Source of the DNA: Phycisphaerales bacterium
GTDB lineage: Bacteria; Planctomycetota; Phycisphaerae; UBA1845; Fen-1342
Reading direction: 5' to 3'
NCBI GenBank assembly: GCA_016716475.1
Contig: JADJWG010000001.1
Span: 1,054,001 to 1,118,000 of the forward strand
DNA: 64,000 bases
This document shows, one piece after another, positions 36,472-44,733 of the stretch (position 1 is the stretch's first letter; the number at the start of each line of letters is the position of its first letter). The position numbers and the translations under genes are program-made. Under the pieces are notes generated by a model. It was given only the letters and a program-made list of their open reading frames with translations, made no database searches and was not told the origin of the DNA.

Positions 36472-39400
36472 CACCGCGCGATCTTGTCACGGTCACCGTG
36501 ACCCCGGGCGTCGCGGTGGTTGTCCAACCCGAGGAACTCATCCCCGCCACGCCCCGCGCCAACGAACCGTTCACCGTCCGCATCCGCACCCGCGACGCAG
36601 CCGGGAACCTTGCGAACGTGGTTGCCAATACTGGTGTGCAACTCCTGCGAACCAGTGGAACCGGCACGCTGGCGCTCGATGGTGGCGGCGCGCTCGTCGA
36701 AACCATCGCCGCCGGCACGAACGAAGTCGATCTTGTCAACGTGATCTATGACCGCGTTGAGGCGGCCGAAATCAACACCAACCGCCTCAGTGGCGATTTC
36801 CTGGCCACCGGCACGCCACTGGCACTCGCGGTGGACCCGCATGATCCCGCCACACTCGTTTTCCAGGCCCTCGGAAACCAAGTGGCCGGCACGAATTTCA
36901 ACGTGACCGTGCTGGTGCGCGACGCCTTCGGCAACGCGAGCCCCGTCGCCGCGAACACCACGGTGAACCTTGCACTTGTGACCGGCACCGGCACCCTCAC
37001 GGTGGTCGCGCCGCCGGCGCTTATTACGGCCGGTACCAGCCAAGGCACCTTTGCCGTGTCGTACAACCGCGCCGAGAATGGCGTCGTGCTTTCGGTCGCC
37101 GACGCTGCGGCCGTGCTGACCGGCAGCAACTCGAACGCCTTCAACGTCAGTGCCGGTGCGGCCGCCGAACTGGTGTTCGACGCCATCGGGCCGCAGCGGG
37201 CTGGCACCGCGAACGCCTTCAATGTGACAATTCGGGTCCGCGATGCGGACGGAAACGCCACGACGGTGGCTGCGAACACAACGCTCAACCTGGGCGTTTC
37301 GGCCGGTACGGGCGTGCTGTCGGTCGTCGCGCCACCGGTGGTTATCCTCGCAGGCAACAACAGTGTTACGACGGCCGTGTCCTACAATGTGGCCGAAGCA
37401 GGTGTCCAGCTCAGTGCCGCCGACGCGGCCGCGGTACTCGGCGCGGCGGTGTCGAGCAGCTTCCCTGTGACGGCGGGCGATCCCGCCGCTCTGGAACTGA
37501 CACCCCTCGCCAACCAGATCGCAAACGCACCCTTCGCGGTGACGGTGAATGTGCGGGATGCGGACGGGAACCTCGCCCCGGTGACCGCCCCGACCCAGAT
37601 TTTCCTGAGTGTGGTCACCGGTGCCGGTGCGATTACGCACCCGGCCGCCACACTGACGATCGGCGCCAGCTCGATCGTCATCAGCAACGTCGTGTATGAC
37701 ACGGTCGAGGCCTCCGGCTTCCTGGTGGAAATCCAGGCGGACGACCTCGGGCCGCTTACGCCGGCGGTGTCGAACGGCTTCGAAGTGCGTTTCGGCACAG
37801 CCGTCGGCCTCGTCTTCGGACAGCAGCCGTCCCCCGCCGCGCCCAACACGGATATTGTGCCGGCTGTCACGGTGCGCGTCGTCGATGCCTTCGGTAACAC
37901 CGATGAGAGTTCGAACGGCGCAAACGTGCTGCTGAGCCCGCTGCCGCCGAACGCGGCACTGCCGATTGCCGGCAACAATGCCCTGACGGTCAATGGCATC
38001 GCCACCTTCGCGAACCTGCAGATCGGCGTCGACGCGAACGATGTGCAGTTGGGCGCCTCGTCCGGCGGGCTGGCGGATTCGCCGGCCTCGAACCCCTTCG
38101 ACATCAGCCAGGGTACCAACCTGCGTGCCCTGCCGATTCAGGTCGGCCAGCCGACACCCGGCGGCCAGACCCTCGTCACGCTCTCGTACAGCGTGAATGC
38201 AGTTGCTACGGTGCCGGAGTTCTCGCTGCGGTTCTTCCTCGATCGGAACGGCGATGGCTTGTTCAACCTGGCCGATGGCGACGTGGATCTCGCCGGCCTG
38301 ATTCCCGCCGGGCTCGATCCCTCGATTGCGCTCAATGCCCAGGTCCGCACGCCGGGCATCCACGACATCACCAACCTCGACATTCGTCCGCTGCTGGACG
38401 GCAACATCGAGCACGCCGACCAGCTCGTGTTCGAACTGGTCGTGCCGTTTGCTGAACCCGGCGATACCAGCGGCGGCACCGACAACACCGCCACCGCGAC
38501 CTTGGCGGTGGACCTGCTTGCCCGGGCCGTGAACGCCCTCAACCCGGCCGCCACGTTGTACCGCTACGAGGTGGTCAGCCCCGTCGATGTACCCGCGTAT
38601 GATCTTGAGTTCTGGCTCGTGCGCGGCGGTGCGCCGACGGTGCTGCTCGCCACGGTCGCGGCGGATGTGCGCCCCGGCCTGCATGAGGATGTGGTCAATC
38701 TTGCCGCGGCGCTTGCCGCCGCGGGCGTCGGACAGGGTGACCTTGTCCGGCTGCTCGTCAACCCGGGCACCACGGTGGTCGAGAGCGACGCCCTCAACAA
38801 CGCAGCGGACAGCGCGCCCTACACGGTGGACCTCGTGGCGCTGTCGACGAATGCGGACGACGTCGAGAGCGTCATCGCCCGCTACGAAGTGGTCAGCCCC
38901 GTAGCTGTGACCGCCTTCACTGTGCGCCTTTCGCTGGTGCGTGGCGGCGTGGCGCTGGTGCCGCCGCTCGCGACGGCCGTAGGCAATACCGCCCCTGGAC
39001 AACATCAGATCGTATTCAACGCCCGTGCCGGACTCGACACGTTCCGGGTGCAGAATGGCGACCGTATCGTCGCCGAACTCGTGCCGGATGTGCCACTCGT
39101 CGAGAACTCCACCGACAACAACCGCGCCGACGCAACGCCGCTCGCCGTCGACATTCGCATCGATGCCGTGCAGATCAACGCAAACAACCAGAATCGCACG
39201 ACCTTGACCTACGCGGTCGCAGCGCCGGCACAGGTCCCGCCCTTCTTGGTCGAACTGGGTCTCGGCGGCCCGGGCAGCAATCTGGGCAGCGTCACCGGCA
39301 ACACGAACCCCGGTGTCTTCACGGTCGAGTTCGAGATCGCCGCCGGACTCGTGGCCCTTGGTGTGGACGGTGGGCAGGCGTTTGATGTCACGGCCCGCGT

Positions 39401-41423
39401 TCGACCCACCGGCGCCTTCGACCAGCCGATCTTCAACGACCAAGTCAGCGCGACGGGCACCTTCCGCCGTGACCTGTTCCTCACATCGGTGAATTACGCC
39501 GGTACGCTGCTCGACACCGATTTCTCCATCGACGTTTCGTACGGCGTGGAAACCAACGGACCGCCGGCCGACTTTAACATCGGCGTCTACGCCGTGCAGA
39601 ACGCGGCCGGTGCAGCGGAGGTGCTGTTGCGGCAGGTGCTCATCACCGGTCCGGACAGCGTGTCCGGGTCGCGGACAATCACCCTCGCCAACTTGCAGGT
39701 ACGCCGCGATGACGGCTTTACCACGGGCGATTTCTTCCTGATCGTGCGGATCGACGACGGCGACTTGCTCAGTGAGGACAACGAGGACAACAACACGCTG
39801 ATCCTCTCGAACGCCTCCGGCGACCCGAGCCTGATCGACCTCGATGGCGACGGCCTGTCCGCCGCCGAGGAGGCCGCCGGCTTTGAAATCCCCTCCGGGA
39901 CCGTGTTCCGCGCGGACGATGCGCCGCAGCAGCTCGGCCAGTCGATCCCGAACACCTCCACGTTCACGTCGGACCTGTTCGTCGATACGGATGGAGATGG
40001 GATTCCTGACTGGCTCGAGCGCCTGACGGGTACAAACCCGAACGATGCGGATACCGACGGTGACGGCATTCCCGACGGCGAGGAGGATCTGAACCAGAAC
40101 GGGATCTACGAACCGGAACTGGGCGAGACCGACCCACGCAACTGGGATTCCGACGGTGACGGGTTGAGCGACTTCGAGGAAACGCGTCTCGGCTTCACGA
40201 TCAGTTTCTATCCACCGGGCTCAACCTCCGGGCGCTTCGCGAATGCCGTGGTGGTTCGCATCTTTACCGATCCGAACAATCCGGATACCGATGGCGACGG
40301 TATGAGTGACTGGGACGAGGTCGCGACGTTCGCGCGTGAAGCCGCACTCGACGGCAGCGTGCCCGGAACCGACCTGCTGCGGATCTCCGCCCGCGCCGGA
40401 CGACTGGTGTACGGTCCGGGGGTCGACCTCGCGACACTACCGGAGGCCGACGTGCGTCGCACCGGAGCGATCCCCAGTGTTCGGCCCAAGCCGACCTGGG
40501 GGATTCGCACAGCTCCGGCGAATGCGGCGGTCACACTCGCCGACGGCCGGCAATTCCTGTTGGCCGGGCAGGACACGGACGGTGACGGGCTGCTTGATCC
40601 CGATGATCCGGCCCCCCAGATTCACCCGGCGCGCTGGGGCTTTGACGGCAACGGCGATGACGTGTTCGACGAGTCGGACCTTGTATTGCTCCGCACCAGT
40701 ATCGAGACGGATCCGCTCATCAGCGCAACGGACCGGGCCCGGCTGCTGGCGGACTTCCCGCCGAACGTGCTCAGCTTCCAGCGGCGGCTGCTGGACTTCG
40801 ATCAGGACGGTGATGGCTTCCTCGAAGCACCCGATTCGAACGGTGACGGCTTCCCGGACTTTACGCGCTTCAACGAGGCCACGCTGGAATTCGCCTTCAA
40901 CATCGACTTCAGCAACGACGGCACACTCAACGACGGCTTCGATGTCGGCGGCCTGACCGCTGCCGGGGAGAGCCCCATCGATCCACGCTGTGGCAGCATC
41001 ACGGCCGAGCAGACCCTCTACGGCACCTACCGCGTCATCCGTGGCGAGGGTGGCGTCGTTTTCGGCGATGGCCGCATCGATCTCGTCGATTCCACCGGCC
41101 TCCTGATGCCGACGGACAACTGTCCGACCGTGTTCAACCCGGACCAGTTCGACTTTGACGGTGACGGCCTGGGTGATGCCTGCGATGCCGACCGCGACAA
41201 CGATGGGATTCCGAACGAATCCGATCCGGTGGACCAGGCGCCTGGCAGCCGCTGCTCGACCCCGAACCCGACCTTTACCGGTGGACCGGTACTCTGCGGT
41301 GCGGGCGTGTGTGGCTTCGGCATGGTGCCGGCGGTGGTCGGTACGCTGTTGGGACTCGGCGGCCTGCGTTTCCGCCGGGTCTGGCGCCGGCAACCCCGTT
41401 GCGGCGATGCGGCTGGGTTGTAG
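36468..41423 (+). CDS. Giant secreted Ig-like/CARDB/calcium-repeat protein with C-terminal anchor
   Basis: Without its N-terminal piece this frame has 1651 residues. The first 550 or so contain four to five Ig-like repeats of about 115 residues (recurring FNVTVLVRDAFGNASPVAAN and VNLALVTGTGTL). CARDB-like repeats follow to about residue 1100 (YRYEVVSPVDVPAYDLEFWL and its relatives), ending with a series of thrombospondin-type-3-like calcium motifs (DTDGDGIPDWLERLTGTNP; DSDGDGLSDFEE). The C-terminus holds a Cys-Gly motif (CGAGVCGFGMVP), a hydrophobic helix and RFRRVWRR, a tripartite layout like PEP-CTERM or MYXO-CTERM sorting tails. The TTG at 36468 is only the first usable codon in frame; the true start is at 35962. 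Likely a surface or extracellular adhesin. Confidence 0.8.
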   Translation: MTPRDLVTVTVTPGVAVVVQPEELIPATPRANEPFTVRIRTRDAAGNLANVVANTGVQLLRTSGTGTLALDGGGALVETIAAGTNEVDLVNVIYDRVEAAEINTNRLSGDFLATGTPLALAVDPHDPATLVFQALGNQVAGTNFNVTVLVRDAFGNASPVAANTTVNLALVTGTGTLTVVAPPALITAGTSQGTFAVSYNRAENGVVLSVADAAAVLTGSNSNAFNVSAGAAAELVFDAIGPQRAGTANAFNVTIRVRDADGNATTVAANTTLNLGVSAGTGVLSVVAPPVVILAGNNSVTTAVSYNVAEAGVQLSAADAAAVLGAAVSSSFPVTAGDPAALELTPLANQIANAPFAVTVNVRDADGNLAPVTAPTQIFLSVVTGAGAITHPAATLTIGASSIVISNVVYDTVEASGFLVEIQADDLGPLTPAVSNGFEVRFGTAVGLVFGQQPSPAAPNTDIVPAVTVRVVDAFGNTDESSNGANVLLSPLPPNAALPIAGNNALTVNGIATFANLQIGVDANDVQLGASSGGLADSPASNPFDISQGTNLRALPIQVGQPTPGGQTLVTLSYSVNAVATVPEFSLRFFLDRNGDGLFNLADGDVDLAGLIPAGLDPSIALNAQVRTPGIHDITNLDIRPLLDGNIEHADQLVFELVVPFAEPGDTSGGTDNTATATLAVDLLARAVNALNPAATLYRYEVVSPVDVPAYDLEFWLVRGGAPTVLLATVAADVRPGLHEDVVNLAAALAAAGVGQGDLVRLLVNPGTTVVESDALNNAADSAPYTVDLVALSTNADDVESVIARYEVVSPVAVTAFTVRLSLVRGGVALVPPLATAVGNTAPGQHQIVFNARAGLDTFRVQNGDRIVAELVPDVPLVENSTDNNRADATPLAVDIRIDAVQINANNQNRTTLTYAVAAPAQVPPFLVELGLGGPGSNLGSVTGNTNPGVFTVEFEIAAGLVALGVDGGQAFDVTARVRPTGAFDQPIFNDQVSATGTFRRDLFLTSVNYAGTLLDTDFSIDVSYGVETNGPPADFNIGVYAVQNAAGAAEVLLRQVLITGPDSVSGSRTITLANLQVRRDDGFTTGDFFLIVRIDDGDLLSEDNEDNNTLILSNASGDPSLIDLDGDGLSAAEEAAGFEIPSGTVFRADDAPQQLGQSIPNTSTFTSDLFVDTDGDGIPDWLERLTGTNPNDADTDGDGIPDGEEDLNQNGIYEPELGETDPRNWDSDGDGLSDFEETRLGFTISFYPPGSTSGRFANAVVVRIFTDPNNPDTDGDGMSDWDEVATFAREAALDGSVPGTDLLRISARAGRLVYGPGVDLATLPEADVRRTGAIPSVRPKPTWGIRTAPANAAVTLADGRQFLLAGQDTDGDGLLDPDDPAPQIHPARWGFDGNGDDVFDESDLVLLRTSIETDPLISATDRARLLADFPPNVLSFQRRLLDFDQDGDGFLEAPDSNGDGFPDFTRFNEATLEFAFNIDFSNDGTLNDGFDVGGLTAAGESPIDPRCGSITAEQTLYGTYRVIRGEGGVVFGDGRIDLVDSTGLLMPTDNCPTVFNPDQFDFDGDGLGDACDADRDNDGIPNESDPVDQAPGSRCSTPNPTFTGGPVLCGAGVCGFGMVPAVVGTLLGLGGLRFRRVWRRQPRCGDAAGL

Positions 41424-41467
41424 AAGTGCGGCACTACGAGCACTGCGCCATGAATCCGGCTGCGCTC

Positions 41468-41501
41468 CCGTCACCGTGAACCCTCCGGTTCACGGTGACG
41501 G
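41468..41501 (+). terminator. Perfect 15-bp hairpin after giant gene
   Basis: A 15-bp perfect stem (CCGTCACCGTGAACC, loop CTCC, then its complement) lies 45 bases after the giant gene and 90 bases before the esterase gene. It lacks a T run but is strong enough to end transcription or protect the message end. Confidence 0.6.
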
Positions 41502-41592
41502 TAGCGCGCCCCAGCGGGAGGTGGGCAGCCGGTACGCGGATCCCTCGCTACCATGATGGCCACCGCCGGGAGCGCGGTGCGAGGACGCCTGC

Positions 41593-42624
41593 ATGCCCCT
41601 TTTTGACCTGCCGCTCGAGAAACTCCGTGAGTATCAGCCCGTCAGCTCCGAACCGGCAGACTTCGACGCTTTCTGGTCCGCCACCTGCACCGAAGCTGCC
41701 GATTACCCGCTGCGATGGGATTGCCGCCCGGTTGAGCACCCACTCTACCGACACGTTCAGGTCGAGGACGTCACTTTCGCCGGTTACGCGGGCCAACCGA
41801 TTCGCGGCTGGCTTCTGACGCCCACCACCGCGAATGGCCGGCTCCCCGGCCTCGTCAGCTTCGTGGGTTACGGAGGCGGACGTGGTCTACCCATCGACCA
41901 CGTGGCGCCCGTCATGGCCGGCTTTGCCCACTTCGTGATGGACACGCGCGGCCAGGGTTCGGGTTGGGCACCGGGCGATACGCCCGACGAGGCCGGTGCG
42001 GGACCGCAGCATCCCGGCTTCCTGACGCGCGGTATCGAGAGTCCGGCGACGTACTACTACCGCCGCGTCATCGTGGATGGCTTGCGAGCAGTCGTCGCCT
42101 TGCGCACGCACACGCGCATCGACCCTGCCCGCCTGGCCCTGACGGGGGGCAGCCAGGGTGGCGGGATCGCACTAGCCGTAGCCGGCCTGCTCGGTGACGG
42201 TCACGCCACAACACTGCTCCCGGCGGCACTCCGCACAGCGAACGACGCACCCGGTGGTGTGCGGGCGCTGGCTTGCGACGTCCCGTTTCTTTGCCACTTC
42301 CGCCGGGCCGTCGAGCTCACCGACCAGTTGCCCTATGCCGAAATCACCCGCTACCTGAAATGTCATCGTGACCGCGTCGCAACCGTGTTCAACACGCTCG
42401 CTTACTTCGACGGAGTGCACTTCGCCGCGCGCGTCCGCGTGCCGACGCTGTTTTCCGTGGGCCTGATGGACACCGTGTGTCCGCCGAGCACCATCTTCGC
42501 GGCCTACAACCAAATTCCCAGCACGAAGGACATCCGTATCTACACCTTCAACGAACATGAGGGCGGCGGATCGTTTCAATTGCTCGAGCGGCTGGAGTTC
42601 CTGCAACGCATGCTCGGCGATTGA
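41593..42624 (+). CDS. Acetyl xylan esterase / cephalosporin-C deacetylase family hydrolase
   Basis: The 343-residue protein belongs to the alpha/beta-hydrolase group that removes acetyl groups from xylan, short sugars and cephalosporin C. It starts with the typical PLFDLPLEKLREYQPVSSEP, followed by FDAFW and VEDVTFAGYAGQPIRGWLL. The catalytic set is visible: Ser in GGSQGGG, Asp in GLMDTVCPPS and His in FNEHEGGG. Length is close to the family norm of about 320. No signal peptide is seen, so it should be cytoplasmic and act on imported oligosaccharides. GAGGA lies 7 bases before the ATG. It converges on the wecB gene with a 31-base gap. Confidence 0.9.
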   Translation: MPLFDLPLEKLREYQPVSSEPADFDAFWSATCTEAADYPLRWDCRPVEHPLYRHVQVEDVTFAGYAGQPIRGWLLTPTTANGRLPGLVSFVGYGGGRGLPIDHVAPVMAGFAHFVMDTRGQGSGWAPGDTPDEAGAGPQHPGFLTRGIESPATYYYRRVIVDGLRAVVALRTHTRIDPARLALTGGSQGGGIALAVAGLLGDGHATTLLPAALRTANDAPGGVRALACDVPFLCHFRRAVELTDQLPYAEITRYLKCHRDRVATVFNTLAYFDGVHFAARVRVPTLFSVGLMDTVCPPSTIFAAYNQIPSTKDIRIYTFNEHEGGGSFQLLERLEFLQRMLGD

Positions 42625-42655
42625 ATGCCGGAGCTCCCCATTTCCACTTACGTGC

Positions 42656-43765
42656 TCAGACCGGAATACCTCGCGCCACCCCCCACCGCGCCAACACGTC
42701 CGCGATCCGTTCGGCTGCATTGCCATCCCACAGGTCCGGCACGCGATGTTCGACCTGCCCGCGGCGGATGCGCTCGTACCCAGCCAGAATCGCCTCCGGC
42801 CGCACACCAACGAGCTGGTTTGTGCCTTGCGTCAGAGTGATCGGCCGCTCGGTATTCTCGCGGAGTGTCAGGCACGGCACTCCGAGGACCGTCGTCTCCT
42901 CCTGCATGCCGCCCGAGTCCGTTAGCACGACGGCAGCGGCGCTCATCAACTTGAGAAAGTCGAGGTAGCCGAGCGGTTCGACCAGCTTCATCCCCAGCGC
43001 CGCACGCAGGCGCCCCCACTGCCCGCTGCGCTCGAGGTTCGCACGGGTCCGTGGATGCACCGGGAAGACCAGCGGCTGCTCGCGGGCGATGGTGACCAGG
43101 GCATCCGCCAGCCCCCGCATGACCTCCGGCTCGTCCACGTTCGCCGGTCGATGCAGCGTCACGACGCCATACTGTCCGCGGGTCACGCCAAGCGTCGCGA
43201 GCACGACCGAGCGTTCTGCCGCCGCGCGGTGCGAAAGCAGCGTATCGATCATGACGTTACCCACCAGGTGGATGCGCTCGTCAGAGATACCTTCGCGGTG
43301 AAGATTCTCCACTCCGGCCGGCTCCGTCACGAACAGCAGGTCACTGATCGTATCGGTCAGCACCCGGTTGACTTCCTCCGGCATGCTGCGGTCACCACTG
43401 CGCAACCCGGCCTCCACGTGCACCAGGGGCACATGAAGCTTGGCGGCCACCAGCCCGCAAGCGATCGTGCTGTTCACATCACCGACCACCAGGACCGCGT
43501 CCGGGCGCTCCGCCAGCACCACCGGCTCAAACCGCTGCATGATCGCCGCGGTCTGGCCCGCATGTGAACCACTGCCGACTTCCAGGTTGACATCCGGCCG
43601 TGGAATCTGCAATTCGTCGAAGAACGTCTGGCTCATGGCGGCGTCGTAGTGCTGTCCGGTGTGGACCAGGTAAGGCCGCCACCCGGGGCGGGCGGTGAAC
43701 GCGCGCATCAAGGGAGCGATCTTCATGAAGTTCGGCCGGGCGCCACAGATGCACATCAGCTTCAA
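42656..43765 (-). CDS. wecB: UDP-N-acetylglucosamine 2-epimerase (non-hydrolysing)
   Basis: This enzyme interconverts UDP-GlcNAc and UDP-ManNAc for surface polysaccharide synthesis. The 369-residue protein has the expected size and signatures: CICGARPNFMKIAPL, LVHTGQHYD, VHVEAGLRSGDRSMPEEVNR, TLHRPANVD and the UDP-binding SDSGGMQEE. Translation appears to begin at a TTG (43765) with GAGGAG 6 bases upstream; no ATG fits better. It follows the metallo-hydrolase gene by 12 bases, so the two are co-transcribed. Confidence 0.93.
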   Translation of the reverse strand: MKLMCICGARPNFMKIAPLMRAFTARPGWRPYLVHTGQHYDAAMSQTFFDELQIPRPDVNLEVGSGSHAGQTAAIMQRFEPVVLAERPDAVLVVGDVNSTIACGLVAAKLHVPLVHVEAGLRSGDRSMPEEVNRVLTDTISDLLFVTEPAGVENLHREGISDERIHLVGNVMIDTLLSHRAAAERSVVLATLGVTRGQYGVVTLHRPANVDEPEVMRGLADALVTIAREQPLVFPVHPRTRANLERSGQWGRLRAALGMKLVEPLGYLDFLKLMSAAAVVLTDSGGMQEETTVLGVPCLTLRENTERPITLTQGTNQLVGVRPEAILAGYERIRRGQVEHRVPDLWDGNAAERIADVLARWGVARGIPV

Positions 43766-43777
43766 GTTCTGCTCCTC

Positions 43778-44551
43778 TCAATCCGCGCTGCTCAGCACGA
43801 GGCCGTCATACGCGAGTTCCATGCCGGCCGGCAGTTCGGCATTCACAGCGGCATGGCCAAGCTCGTGGGCAATGTGCGTGAAATACGTGCGCCGGGCGCC
43901 AATCCGATGTGCCTCGGCTACCGCCTGCGCCAGGTTGAAGTGCGTCGGGTGCGGCCGGCGACGCAGGGCGTCGAGCACGAGCACGTCGAGCCCCGCGAGC
44001 AGTGTCCGCGTCGCATCCGGGAGCGCATTGCAGTCTGGGCAGTAGGCGATATTGCCGACGCGAAAACCCAGCACCTGTGTCGGGCCATGCGCGTAGGGGA
44101 GTGGCAGGACGCGCACCCCGTCAAACTCGAAAGGTCCGGTGATTTCGTGCGGGGTAAGCTGCGGCTTGGCGCTGGGATACGCCGGATCATCGACGAATGC
44201 GTAGCGAAACATGGCCTGCAGGCGGCGCAGCGTCTCGGCGCTGGCGAACACCGGCAGCGGGCCGCCGCGACGCGCGTTGAAGATGCGCACGTCGTCCAGT
44301 CCCACGATGTGGTCGGCGTGGGCATGCGTATAGAGCAGGGCGTCGATGTCCTCGAGCCCGACGGCGAGGCACTGCAGTCGCAGCTCCGGGGCGGTGTCGA
44401 TCAGCAATCGCCGCTTCCCCACCGTGAACACGGCACTGGGCCGCGTCCGCCGATCGCGCAGATCTTCCGAGGTGCAGACCGCGCAGGAGCAGCCGATCAT
44501 CGGAATTCCGTGCGAGGTCCCCGAACCCAGAATCGTAAGCTGAACCGCCAA
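43778..44551 (-). CDS. Metallo-beta-lactamase-fold hydrolase, PhnP-like
   Basis: The 257-residue protein has the motifs of MBL-fold phosphodiesterases: GSGTSHGIPMIGCSCAVC (a Cys-rich structural-zinc motif as in PhnP), THAHADH for the active-site metals, and later His residues (YAHGPT; FTHIAHELGH). PhnP proteins open 1,2-cyclic phosphates; related family members have other substrates, so the exact reaction is uncertain. The TTG at 44551 is chosen because GAGGAG lies 5 bases upstream; longer frames begin inside unlikely sequence. It precedes wecB by 12 bases and follows the Pro/Gly-repeat gene by 182 bases. Confidence 0.82.
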   Translation of the reverse strand: MAVQLTILGSGTSHGIPMIGCSCAVCTSEDLRDRRTRPSAVFTVGKRRLLIDTAPELRLQCLAVGLEDIDALLYTHAHADHIVGLDDVRIFNARRGGPLPVFASAETLRRLQAMFRYAFVDDPAYPSAKPQLTPHEITGPFEFDGVRVLPLPYAHGPTQVLGFRVGNIAYCPDCNALPDATRTLLAGLDVLVLDALRRRPHPTHFNLAQAVAEAHRIGARRTYFTHIAHELGHAAVNAELPAGMELAYDGLVLSSAD

Positions 44552-44733
44552 CAACGCTCCTCGGTCTCGGGCCGGGGTACAGGATCGCTGCACGGCGGAT
44601 GCGCCGTCCCTCGGTCGCGCCGGCCGGGCGGGATTCTCCCATGGGTGACGGATGACCGTCAACGCAGCGGGCGGCGCCCGGCACCTGCGCCGCGCGCCGC
44701 CCACCGTGGTTTCATCGAGTTCCGGCCTTGGTT

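Noticed and set aside
36042..39443. A 1133-codon open frame on the minus strand opposite the giant surface protein
   Set aside because: It is the mirror of a repeat-rich, high-GC gene; its sequence is low-complexity Arg/Gly/His/Val without any recognisable domain, while the plus strand has clear secreted repeats.
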